Source: RGIG4097 sp964550635
GTDB taxonomy: Bacteria; Bacillota; Clostridia; Christensenellales; CAG-917
Assembly (NCBI GenBank): GCA_964550635.1
Contig: CAZJZV010000002.1
Coordinates: 62,001-126,000 of the forward strand
Direction of reading: 5' to 3'
Length of the DNA: 64,000 nucleotides
Position numbers and translations under genes: made by a program
In this document: positions 11,101-16,879 of the stretch, piece after piece
How the letters are laid out: each line of letters opens with the position of its first letter
How positions within the stretch are numbered: the stretch's first letter is position 1
Notes under the pieces: generated by a model
Databases searched by the model: none
What the model was told of the DNA's origin: nothing
The model's input: the letters and a program-made list of their open reading frames with translations, nothing else

Positions 11101-13138
11101 TAACGTTGCAGGTCGCCCCGTCTTCAACGGTCTTGTAACAAACGGCAATATCATCAAAGACGGCGTGTTCAACGGAGCAGTCGAAAACGCGCAAACCGCA
11201 TCCGGTTATAGCAAAATCGAAGGCGGCGTCTTCAACGGTCTCGTCACCAACAACGGCGAAATCTACAACGGCAGTTTCAGCAGCGTAGAAAACAAAGGTT
11301 ATATCTTCGGCGGTACGTTTAGCGGCACCGTCAACAACGAACGCAAAGTCCAATTCGTGAAGAACGACTTGCTCTTCAAAGGCGCGTTCAACAACCTGCC
11401 CACAGGCTCGATCCAAGACGTCAAGGGCGAAAACGTGTTCACAAACTCGGTGACCAGTAGCGGTTCGATCAGAGATTGCGTATTCTACGTGCCCGTCGTC
11501 ATCAACGGAACGTCTACGGACGTAGTCACGTCAATCGAAAACACCACCTTCAAGAATATCGTAAGCATTGACGCAGTCGGCGTGATCGGCATCGGCACGA
11601 AGTTCGACAACGCAGTGTCTATCGCGACGGATAGCGAATATGCGACTAGCCTTAAAGATACTCTTTACGGTTCAATAGCATTCTTCAAGCTCGTGGACGA
11701 AAACGAAGTCTTGCAAAACGCGGACGTCAAGTCCCTTGCCGAAGTATTCGTCAAACGTCACGCACATAGCGTGTCCGCGGAGACAGGTTATTGCTCTTGC
11801 GGTTACGAATGCGCGCACGAAAACCATTCCGAAGCGGGTGTTTGCGACGATTGCGGATATCAACTTCAAGTCAAAATCACGGGCGAAAGAGGTGAGAAGT
11901 ACGTCAAAGACTTCGCAACCGCGGTGAGTATCTCCGAAATCAACGACGTTTTGACTCTGCTTTGCGACGTGACTATCGCCAAAGACGTCAAATTGGATCA
12001 TTTCGCGGTTATCGAACTCAACGGCAAGTCCATCGGTGGCAACGGCAGAATAATCACCGAAGGAGCGGATAGCGTCGTCGTCATCTTTAGCAATAGCGGT
12101 ACGAGCGGCAAAGTCAACGTAACCGTCAAAGTCGGCGCACAAGTCATCATCGGTAGCGGTGCGTATGCAAACTTCGAGGCAACGAGCGGCAGACTCGCCG
12201 TAAGCGGCGGCACGTACGACAATATCAAAGTCAACGGCGCAACGTTTGAAATCAGTGGCGGTACCGTCGGCACTCTCAGTGTTTGGAACGAAAATGCGAA
12301 CGACGTTTATATCTCGGGCGGTACGTTCACGTCAATCGAACTCTACGGCAACTTGAGTTATTCGGACGTCTTGGCGAATGAATATGCGTACAAACTCTCA
12401 TCCGACGGCACGTTCATCAAACTTGCGGATATGAATTCCGTGACTTCGGTCACCGTGTCCGCTTGCACTGAACACGCTTGGATGAACGGCGTTTGCGACT
12501 ACTGCGGAAAGGTCTGCGACCATATCGGCGGAACCGCAACTTGCACGGATAAAGCAACTTGCACGAATTGCGGTCACGAATACGGCGAAATCAACGCGCA
12601 TAACCATAGCGCACTCACCGAAGTCAAAGCGGTTGCCGCAACCGTGATTTCGATGGGTAATATCGCATACTATCACTGCTCGGCATGCGATAAGTATTAC
12701 ACCGACGTGCTTGCGCTCCACGAAATCACCTTTGCCGAAACCATAGTCCAAAAACTCGCTCCGTCTATCATCGAAGGCAACGACGGCTTGTTCGTGAAGA
12801 ATAGCGAAAACGGCTTGACCTTCAAATCAAACGCACTCAAAGAAGATTTCATCGGTGTGTTTGTGGACGGAGAAAAAGTCGCACAAGACAACTATACGTT
12901 TGCGGAAGACGGCACCGAAATCACTCTCGGCGCAGAATATCTCGGCAACCTTGCAAGCGGTGCACATACTCTTGAAATCCGCTCGATAGGCGGTGGCGCA
13001 GTTAGCGCATTCACCATTCAAGACGCACCGAGTGAAGGACTTTCGGGCGGAGCATGGGCAGGCATCGGAATTGCAATCGCAGTGGCGGTGATAGGACTCA
13101 TGTTCGGTTTGATGTACGCATTCAAAAGACGTGCATAA
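2102..13138 (+). CDS. Giant (3,678-residue) beta-helix repeat surface protein, membrane-anchored, adhesin-like
   Basis: ATG at 2102 follows GGAGG by 6 nt. Residues 1-36 form a signal peptide (hydrophobic core, AYAEGA cleavage region). Most of the protein is a ~20-residue repeat of the form 'N-x-G-T-I-S-G-G-T-F-x-G-x-V-x-N', occurring dozens of times and typical of a right-handed pectate-lyase-like beta-helix. Four segments of a different sequence, 'A...L...D.LTL..DVTI', near residues 52, 838, 2462 and 3265 look like helix N-caps. Before caps 2-4, at about 794-828, 2414-2447 and 3219-3254, lie His/Cys modules (HxH..C-x-C-x3-C-x-H..C-x2-C). More CxxC pairs follow at about 3454-3560, then an Ig-like domain and a C-terminal transmembrane helix ending KRRA. 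No sortase motif, enzyme motif or outer-membrane barrel is seen. Adhesion or a cell-surface scaffold is inferred from architecture only. Confidence 0.88.
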   Translation: MAKMKNAPIVALAIAMMILLCAVVLIGDGNVAVAYAEGASTNEAQITTSAGVTTEYATLAEAVSALQNNDTLTLLGNATLESDVTINKTITFDLGTFYLGGTSKLIIGNMGVVKLNNGTVSCPVKVNGGLNGNAAYGNDVEDYGSISGGTFNGTVKVYQFGETDSNAISLLGGTYLGTVNNYGMIGHPNHKNLTLELAGTVNNYASILLGTFSGIVNNSAFISGGEFTAISTVNNQRLAESNNTNICIYGGTFKGAVNNTATTVDGNTITPKIKEYTYSPDVVPVFTETSTVTNNSIIENGDFSGSVANSNTISGGTFKGAVTNNSGATISGGTFQSTVTNSGTIGGGTSTNAATITNNSDGTISSGTFSGTVANSGTISGGTFNVSSLQNNGGTISAGTFTVGTSFVNDGGNISGGDFTLNCNLENKNGDGNNNKGIFGGTFAESTDTQKTLVNYPNGVIRGGEFTFTKFENNTFASNGTFEEYGFIYGGTFNVGGEFAIILGGTISTGESDYIVFNLRGNAENYASLKKCRFISSSSVTLTNYGAIENVTVSVEVDNDCTTITSHNYSGNLKSGTFNKEVVNKNSATISGGTFSEKVTNNGTISGGTFSGEVINNSGATISGGTCETTSSVTNNGTVSGGTFKGVFVNDGTVSGTTVSFSGGSAEVINNSIMRISNNMAFYECKSVVNYGTLDKSSDGSAFCTFAKCPLTIDLKTGVTPMVSNCWIYIGASVIIKTPNCIGAGNQFDNLVKVEGLDNLGQALNDSAFVNSSDEYLNPYTVTSFASNAKTVAHTHVIDSSTGLCECHYECPHSPNEGGLCSECGYQYTAMVDKGESVKYFKDLQSAFDFVNSSDDVVTLFKSSFAEDVTISHSCTIKFYNSEFNSQPKSTEENAQYASITIAEGVVVSAKATHSNAQINANMTINGTIRNASAGDRILFNIASDVAYSITIGESGTLHTNPTSYVYNATNYGTLAGGCLVNVTNYGTIDSFVLDGVTYRSDIRRNVVNYGTIADALCYNFYVTGTVLTNGVDNTDPDNPIVGVISGGTFAINVVNNGSITGGKFTKKADSGHTIESEPGPVALTNNGTISNGTFECNVVNKGTISGGTFQEYTGYDNDRFSAATVTSQGTDTVSAVISGGTFDLPLECEYTNISNGTFKKSVKVSHSTISGGTFEDYVENTNYSEITNGTFTGSVKNISSAEINGGTFNLTSLHNEGYGNIKDGAVITIRSGGTFKNATMGMIYGGQFTLNGDLENNGNIHGGTFTKGVGSNVTVTNGSGGQITDGTGVTTNVTFFTVSKLVNQGTIGGGTFTVDDLAICSVDESTGYIHDYGSIYGGTFTVTNAFKLGGNILGNVNNYIVFNMSANADNYVNLKYCKFLKAGTAESVTLINYARLEDVIVAVNVINTLKNYDASGLSSANSYAGEIRSGTYSGSVTNASSVAILGGEFSGSVTNNGAITGGTFTNTSTVVNNLEISEGTFNGALVNNADGRITDGTFNLTSLTNKGTISSNTFTISGALTNSGTISGGTFTAATLQNYTESESGVTTNGTISDGEFTISGAVTLKGNVANVTFTSGGTLTNFAQIENSAFGATTGSNVLFKNYGTIKSGTFKCNVLNTTSGAGESVIRGKIEDGVFYGTFENALSAQIEGGYFMGAVTNSGEISGGTFVTAVTNNGTINGGKFEGTSVVENNGTIASVTVEGTTRQATFSGVVSNNANATISGGTFNGGISNSGNISGGTFAEGFTNSGTISGGTFKATATIINRSTINGGTFGGAVNNELSITNGTFNGAVANNVGATISGGTFSITSSVANNGTISNGDFGGVVNNENTVSGGTFRGTVVNNKVINGGIFTGTVNNEKATNDDPAVIKNGENTAVIFSESSVVNNNNGSIVSGTFEGAVTNSCSISGGTFGGAVTNNANAMITGGTFSIENPLTNHGILTGVTVQVSHAALGAVYVANYGRISGGTYSIEVKNYDEINGGTFGGRVSNIATASESSEEYGIILEGTFNGAVTNDGIIGTIDTTDPEAMNERIVFNGTVTNNHIVYCGTFKDAVTNNNLLSGGVFTETSTITNATTSAEIDGGQFKGAVSNKGEISAALFYGTITNDGTISEGTFENAVTNNGTISGGRFNIDSAVINYGEINGRLARFIDTVENKNVGTITAGIFNYVVTNYGVINGANATFNYAVVNNGTISNGDFWFSVVNNSGATISGGTFNIYVNPLQNSGTINGGTFEGAVTNNANGTISGGTFEGAVTNNGIITSDTISAISTYPKFTAAVTNYGKITSISASDAFSGANCSLTNYGSLGKYVDDSSSIGLGGGSVTFNCPVTFESSDSVTALAIGCTFKGSVSVKVAESIGFDNVFDATVTAVGFDNLGAVLNNSAFVRDTSSSTEFVSPYAVTSLTTVRTISHTHTYGDSTTGLCECGKECNHESANESGICATCGCQLQAKIQNTSGGSKNYMRLKDAVEALVDNDVLTVYCDVTYDADITINASCTINLVGKKLIGDDIPSKFVVIDPVYAKLIIASGKTVVISGTSASKGELNSSITVQSGATLILNEIKMTPDNSSLLSGDEDRYVIENHGTIDVAEGQAVTSSALKGKLVNYGTIKGGEFSAVNANNGSVNYGTIVDAFVSVAFTNYGTISGGAYSGNVNNSSTVVEEVAMNGSITRGNFNCTVNNNANCVISGGTFNVRSIVNNIGTISGGTFNGTVNNNGLTSGETTIPAIIDKNESGVKPVFSDVSIVNNYGTIKDGKFFGEVKNYSSIENGTFTGKLVNNANGTISDGTFDLASGCDNYGTISDGTFNLENNLVNFGTITSGTFALASTANDNVIIENFGVIGGGTYTVRIVNSASYDDVEEEWTVGEIKGGTFSKLTENCGAIISGGTFSAIVSNTCENVAGEIKKGIIKGGTFNAVSNSAIISKVDSRFQPTFNGQVDNADTIEGGIFNQIVYNVSNGVISDGQFRFVSEEDDAVVNYGIINGGVFIGSVKNYGTIDNVAGRPVFNGLVTNGNIIKDGVFNGAVENAQTASGYSKIEGGVFNGLVTNNGEIYNGSFSSVENKGYIFGGTFSGTVNNERKVQFVKNDLLFKGAFNNLPTGSIQDVKGENVFTNSVTSSGSIRDCVFYVPVVINGTSTDVVTSIENTTFKNIVSIDAVGVIGIGTKFDNAVSIATDSEYATSLKDTLYGSIAFFKLVDENEVLQNADVKSLAEVFVKRHAHSVSAETGYCSCGYECAHENHSEAGVCDDCGYQLQVKITGERGEKYVKDFATAVSISEINDVLTLLCDVTIAKDVKLDHFAVIELNGKSIGGNGRIITEGADSVVVIFSNSGTSGKVNVTVKVGAQVIIGSGAYANFEATSGRLAVSGGTYDNIKVNGATFEISGGTVGTLSVWNENANDVYISGGTFTSIELYGNLSYSDVLANEYAYKLSSDGTFIKLADMNSVTSVTVSACTEHAWMNGVCDYCGKVCDHIGGTATCTDKATCTNCGHEYGEINAHNHSALTEVKAVAATVISMGNIAYYHCSACDKYYTDVLALHEITFAETIVQKLAPSIIEGNDGLFVKNSENGLTFKSNALKEDFIGVFVDGEKVAQDNYTFAEDGTEITLGAEYLGNLASGAHTLEIRSIGGGAVSAFTIQDAPSEGLSGGAWAGIGIAIAVAVIGLMFGLMYAFKRRA

Positions 13139-13157
13139 CCTGCGTTAACACAACAAA

Positions 13158-13188
13158 AAAACGAGGCACTTTGCCTCGTTTTTTTTTG
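13158..13188 (+). terminator. Terminator of the giant gene, probably bidirectional
   Basis: ACGAGGCA (13161-13168), loop CTT, TGCCTCGT (13172-13179), with an A run before and a T run after, 20 nt past the stop. The A run would also serve the convergent rubrerythrin gene. Confidence 0.9.
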
Positions 13189-13214
13189 TTTCATAAGCAC
13201 TGCGCTATGAGAGA

Positions 13215-13270
13215 AGTGATATTGCTATGCAGTGATATTTCTTCTGTCGGAGAAGTGATATTGCTTTCGC
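13215..13270. repeat. Hairpin array, AGTGATATT type (3 units)
   Basis: Three copies of the constant spacer AGTGATATT (13215-13223, 13231-13239, 13254-13262) alternate with small stems of different sequence: GC-TAT-GC, TTCTTC-TGTC-GGAGAA (overlapping the spacer ends) and GC-TTTC-GC. It lies between a terminator and the 3' end of the rubrerythrin gene. The same spacer recurs at 19380 and, inverted, at 21368. Confidence 0.7.
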
Positions 13271-13286
13271 AGTTTTCAGTGCGGCA

Positions 13287-13826
13287 TCAATAATTCTCTT
13301 CGCGAATTTCAAAGTACGCTTGCGGGTGTGCGCAGACAGGGCAGATTTCGGGAGCGGAAGTGCCGACGACGATATGTCCGCAGTTTCGGCATTCCCAAAC
13401 TTTGACTTCGCTCTTTGCGAAAACTTCTTGTGTTTCGACGTTGTTGAGAAGTGCGCGATAGCGTTCTTCGTGCGCCTTTTCAATTGCGCCTACCATACGG
13501 AATTTTTTTGCAAGTTCAGGGAATCCTTCATCTTCCGCGGTCTTTGCAAAACCTTCGTACATATCCGTCCATTCGTAGTTTTCACCGTCTGCGGCGGCAG
13601 AAAGGTTTTCGGCGGTAGAGCCTATGCCGTTGAGTTCTTTGAACCACATTTTTGCGTGTTCTTTTTCGTTGTCCGCGGTTTTAAGGAAGAGAGCAGATAT
13701 TTGTTCAAAACCGTCTTTCTTCGCCTTTGATGCAAAATACGTATACTTATTTCTTGCTTGGGACTCGCCTGCAAACGCTTCCATAAGATTTTTTTCGGTT
13801 TGGGTGCCTTGGTATTTGTTAGCCAT
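13287..13826 (-). CDS. rbr: Rubrerythrin
   Basis: The 179-residue protein reduces hydrogen peroxide in anaerobes, using a diiron centre and a rubredoxin-type iron site in the cytoplasm. The N-terminal ferritin-like four-helix domain has the expected iron-ligand motifs 'AGESQARNKY' and 'EKEHAKMW', with a second set 'EDEGFPELAKKF' and 'EKAHEERY'. The C-terminal rubredoxin domain has 'CRNCGH' and 'CPVCAHP'. Length and order match classic rubrerythrin. The start has AGGAG 7 nt upstream, and its own promoter lies at 13861-13889, so it is separate from the copper operon behind it. A second, more divergent family member lies at 19455-20045. Confidence 0.97.
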   Translation of the reverse strand: MANKYQGTQTEKNLMEAFAGESQARNKYTYFASKAKKDGFEQISALFLKTADNEKEHAKMWFKELNGIGSTAENLSAAADGENYEWTDMYEGFAKTAEDEGFPELAKKFRMVGAIEKAHEERYRALLNNVETQEVFAKSEVKVWECRNCGHIVVGTSAPEICPVCAHPQAYFEIREENY

Positions 13827-13860
13827 AGTATCTCCTTTGTGTGTTGCTTTTGTATAGTCA

Positions 13861-13889
13861 ATTATACGCTATAAGTCTTGCAATTTCAA
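13861..13889 (-). promoter_or_regulatory. Promoter of rubrerythrin
   Basis: Reading the minus strand: TTGAAA (13889-13884), 17 bp, TATAAT (13866-13861), then a ~34-nt leader with AAGGAG before the ATG. Confidence 0.75.
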
Positions 13890-13896
13890 GAGCGCG

Positions 13897-14106
13897 TTAG
13901 CCGATTGAAATCACTTCATATCCCGCGTCGGTGATTGCGTTTTTCAAAACGTCGTTTGCGATTTCGCCATTCATAGTTACGGTTGCGCTTTTGTTTTCAA
14001 GTGAAACGTCCACGGATTTCACTCCGTTCACGCTTTCCAACGCTTTCTTGACGTGAGCAACGCAGTGCATGCACATCATACCTTCGATTTTCAATGTTTT
14101 GGTCAT
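13897..14106 (-). CDS. Internal in-frame start giving a stand-alone 69-residue CopZ-like copper chaperone
   Basis: Inside copA, codon 772 is an ATG preceded by AAGGAG (14120-14115) with 8 nt between, an almost ideal ribosome-binding site, in the linker before the terminal HMA domain. Initiation there yields exactly 69 residues with the GMMCMHC metal motif, the normal size of a free CopZ. CopZ carries Cu(I) to CopA and to the repressor. Seen: the signal, the frame and the size. Inferred: that ribosomes use it. The alternative is that the signal is a relic of a once separate copZ gene fused by loss of a stop codon. Confidence 0.5.
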   Translation of the reverse strand: MTKTLKIEGMMCMHCVAHVKKALESVNGVKSVDVSLENKSATVTMNGEIANDVLKNAITDAGYEVISIG

Positions 14107-16419
14107 AGTTGTATCTCCTTGTTGAGTTGTATTATTCGTTTCGGCGGATTTTTCGCCTAGTTGTTTTTTGATTTCGTCAAGGTCGAGAGGAACTCCCGTG
14201 CGCGCGGTATGCTTGTTGATATTGACGGCATTCAGGCGCAGAGCGTTTAGCACCACGCATACGCTCGACAAACTCATCGCCGCCGCTCCTATCATAGGAT
14301 TGAGCGTTACGCCGATAGGGGAGAGTGCGCCCGCCGCTATGGGTATGCAAATGCAGTTGTAGATGAATGCCCAGAACAAGTTTTCTTTGACGTTGGCAAG
14401 GGTTTTGCGCGACAGGGTAATCGCTCTTGCAACGTCCGTCAAGTCGGAGTGCATAAGCACGACGTCCGCACTGTCAATCGCAACGTCAGTGCCTGCGCCT
14501 ATCGCAATACCTACGTCCGCAATAGTCAGGGCGGGAGCGTCGTTGATGCCGTCCCCGACCATAATGGTTTTGCCCTGTTTTTTGAGCGCGGTGATAACCG
14601 CCGCTTTGTCTTCGGGTAGCACGTCCGAGATGACGTCATCCACACCGCATTCGTCTGTGATTGCCTTTGCACTGACCGCATTATCCCCGGTCAACATAAT
14701 TGCTTTGAGTCCTTGCGCGCGCAATAATTCAATTGCTTGGCGACTGCTTCCCTTGATTTCGTCACGCACCGCGACGAGTCCGATAATCTTTCCGTCAAGG
14801 GAGAGATATAGGGGAGTTTTGCCCTGCGAAGCAAGTCTATCCCCGATTGCGATTTCGTCCGCGTTATCTCCGTCAAGATAGGATGCGTTTGTGAGAGAAT
14901 ACTCTTTTCCGCCTACGTTTCCTTTTATTCCGTGTCCCACAATCGACAAGAAGTTTTCCGCTTTTTCAGGGGTGAGAGAAAGGGCGGTCGCCTTTTGCAA
15001 AATGGCGGAAGCGATAGGATGCTCGCTCCCTTCTTCAAGGCTTGCGGACATGGACAAAATCTCGTTTTCGCTCAAGTTTGAAAAGGATATGACGTCCGTG
15101 ACTTCGGGGGTGCCTTTCGTGATAGTGCCCGTCTTGTCAAGCACAACGATATTGGATTTTCCCGTTTCTTCAAGGGCGGTGGCACTCTTGAAAAGTATGC
15201 CGTTTTTCGCACCCTTTCCGTTGCCTACCATGATAGCGACTGGGGTTGCAAGACCGAGTGCGCAAGGGCAACTGATGACAAGCACGCTTATTGCGTGAGT
15301 GAGAGATTCGGGCAGGTTTTTGGTGACCGCTATCCAAACGATGAAAACCACCAAAGCAACCGAAATGACACTTGGCACGAATATTCCCGACACTTTATCT
15401 GCCGTTTTTGCGATTGGAGCCTTTGACGACGACGCTTCTTCGACGAGTTTCACGATCTTGCCGAGAGTTGCGTTTTCACCGACTTCGATCGCGTGGACGG
15501 TGAGAAATCCGTTCACGTTAGCGGTGCCCGACAACACCTTATCCCCGACCGTTTTGAAGACGGGTAGACTCTCACCCGTGACCGACGATTCGTTGACCGA
15601 CGACGAGCCGGACACGACTATTCCGTCTGCTGGGAAGTTTTCTCCGGGGCGCACCGCAAACACGTCGTACTTCTTGAGTTCGCCTATAGGGATTTCCTTT
15701 TCTTCACCGTCGACGACAACTCTGACCACGTCGGGCGCAAGGCTCATAAGTCCTTTGATTGCGGAAGTCGTTTTGCCTTTGCTATACGCTTCCAACGTCT
15801 TGCCTATCGTTATCAGGACGAGTATCATCGCCGCCGACTCAAAATAAAGTCCGTGAATGATTTCGTGTGCTTGTTCGGGGTGTACGCCGAGTTTTATCGT
15901 CAATGCAACGCTATACAAAAACGATATTCCGCTCCCCATTGAAACGAGCGTATCCATATTGGGCGCGCGGTGGAGTAGACTTTTCGTCCCGCTCACGAAG
16001 AAGTGGTTGTTCACGAGAATTATCGCAAGGGATAAGACCATTTCGTATATCGCAATCACGATTGGGGACTTCATGAAGTCGGGGACGGGGAAGTCGAACA
16101 TAACGTACCCCATCGAAACGTAGGACAGGGGAATTAGCAACAGTGCGGATACAATCAGACGGATGACCATTTTGAAAATGGGATTGATTTTTTCGCCGTC
16201 GATTTTTTCGCTTGCGGGGGTTGCTTTGTATCCTGCGTCCGCAACCGCTTTCGAGATGATTTCACTGCTTGCGGGGGAGGAAAAAACTACGGTCATGGAG
16301 TTTGTCAACAGGCTCACCGCCACTTCACTGACTCCGTCCACACCGCTCACCGCTTTTTCCACTCTTGCGCTACACGCGGAGCAGGTCATACCTTGAACGT
16401 TGAATTTGAGTTTTTCCAT
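13897..16419 (-). CDS. copA: Copper-exporting P1B-type ATPase CopA with a fused C-terminal CopZ domain
   Basis: This 840-residue enzyme pumps Cu(I) out of the cytoplasm. In order: an N-terminal heavy-metal-associated (HMA) domain with GMTCSACS near residues 10-17; membrane helices; the CPC ion-binding motif at 384-386; the phosphorylated Asp428 in DKTGT; 'SEHPIA'; and the hinge 'GDGINDAP'. After the last helix and a ~30-residue polar linker comes a second HMA domain (772-840, GMMCMHC). That last domain has its own Shine-Dalgarno and Met, so it may also be made as free CopZ (separate entry). The gene begins 1 nt after the csoR stop, so csoR-copA is an operon. The N-terminal HMA followed by CPC marks the Cu(I) subgroup. 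Confidence 0.95.
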   Translation of the reverse strand: MEKLKFNVQGMTCSACSARVEKAVSGVDGVSEVAVSLLTNSMTVVFSSPASSEIISKAVADAGYKATPASEKIDGEKINPIFKMVIRLIVSALLLIPLSYVSMGYVMFDFPVPDFMKSPIVIAIYEMVLSLAIILVNNHFFVSGTKSLLHRAPNMDTLVSMGSGISFLYSVALTIKLGVHPEQAHEIIHGLYFESAAMILVLITIGKTLEAYSKGKTTSAIKGLMSLAPDVVRVVVDGEEKEIPIGELKKYDVFAVRPGENFPADGIVVSGSSSVNESSVTGESLPVFKTVGDKVLSGTANVNGFLTVHAIEVGENATLGKIVKLVEEASSSKAPIAKTADKVSGIFVPSVISVALVVFIVWIAVTKNLPESLTHAISVLVISCPCALGLATPVAIMVGNGKGAKNGILFKSATALEETGKSNIVVLDKTGTITKGTPEVTDVISFSNLSENEILSMSASLEEGSEHPIASAILQKATALSLTPEKAENFLSIVGHGIKGNVGGKEYSLTNASYLDGDNADEIAIGDRLASQGKTPLYLSLDGKIIGLVAVRDEIKGSSRQAIELLRAQGLKAIMLTGDNAVSAKAITDECGVDDVISDVLPEDKAAVITALKKQGKTIMVGDGINDAPALTIADVGIAIGAGTDVAIDSADVVLMHSDLTDVARAITLSRKTLANVKENLFWAFIYNCICIPIAAGALSPIGVTLNPMIGAAAMSLSSVCVVLNALRLNAVNINKHTARTGVPLDLDEIKKQLGEKSAETNNTTQQGDTTMTKTLKIEGMMCMHCVAHVKKALESVNGVKSVDVSLENKSATVTMNGEIANDVLKNAITDAGYEVISIG

Positions 16420-16420
16420 A

Positions 16421-16738
16421 CTACTTCAATTTTTTCACAAGGTCGATAGTTTCATCCATAATTTCGGCGTTACCGCTCAAAACGTTTTCGACCACGCAGG
16501 TTTTCAGGTGCTCTTCGAGAATGATATAGCCAAAACTCTGCAACGCTTTTTCGACGGCGGATATTTGTATCAAAATATCTCCGCAGTAGCGGTTGTCCGA
16601 AATCATTCCTTTGATACCGCCCAGTTGACCGATAATTCTATTCAATCTATCGTTGAGAGATTTGAGTTGTTTTTCGTCGCGGGGTGTGTTTTTACGTCTG
16701 TCTGCGCAGTGGCAACAGGGTTGATTGTTTTCGTTCAT
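16421..16738 (-). CDS. csoR: CsoR-family copper-sensing transcriptional repressor
   Basis: The 105-residue, all-helical CsoR/RcnR-type regulator has the Cu(I) ligand set Cys52 ('NRYCGD'), His77 and Cys81 ('EEHLKTC'), which matches the Cys-His-Cys set of copper sensors rather than nickel, formaldehyde or persulfide types. The N-terminus adds 'PCCHCADRR', an extra Cys/His cluster of unknown purpose. The start has GGAG 8 nt upstream. It is the first gene of the csoR-copA operon, and the inverted repeat at 16752-16770, between its own -10 box and start codon, is the likely site of autorepression; copper would release it. No separate copZ gene follows, consistent with the fused domain in copA. Confidence 0.93.
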   Translation of the reverse strand: MNENNQPCCHCADRRKNTPRDEKQLKSLNDRLNRIIGQLGGIKGMISDNRYCGDILIQISAVEKALQSFGYIILEEHLKTCVVENVLSGNAEIMDETIDLVKKLK

Positions 16739-16751
16739 AATTCTATCTCCG

Positions 16752-16770
16752 TATACCCTATGGGGGTATA
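16752..16770. promoter_or_regulatory. CsoR operator
   Basis: TATACCC-TATGG-GGGTATA, a perfect 7-5-7 inverted repeat with G/C tracts as in known CsoR sites. It sits just downstream of the csoR -10 box, over the expected transcription start. Confidence 0.8.
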
Positions 16771-16773
16771 TAT

Positions 16774-16802
16774 AGCATATATCCTTTTCCCGCCGTTGTC
16801 AA
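16774..16802 (-). promoter_or_regulatory. Promoter of csoR-copA
   Basis: On the minus strand: TTGACA (16802-16797), 17 bp, TATGCT (16779-16774), immediately followed by the CsoR operator. Confidence 0.8.
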
Positions 16803-16822
16803 GGAAGAAAGACAAATGTATA

Positions 16823-16851
16823 TTGATTTTCATGCGCGCGGGGTATATAAT
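16823..16851 (+). promoter_or_regulatory. Promoter of the secreted lipase-like gene
   Basis: TTGATT (16823-16828), 17 bp, TATAAT (16846-16851), 28 bp before the ATG. It is divergent from and close to the csoR promoter. Confidence 0.75.
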
Positions 16852-16879
16852 GTATTAAAACTAATTGTCAAGGTAACCT

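Noticed and set aside
2102..13138. Autotransporter or sortase-anchored adhesin
   Set aside because: There is no C-terminal beta-barrel and no LPxTG-like motif; the C-terminus is a single membrane helix with a short basic tail.
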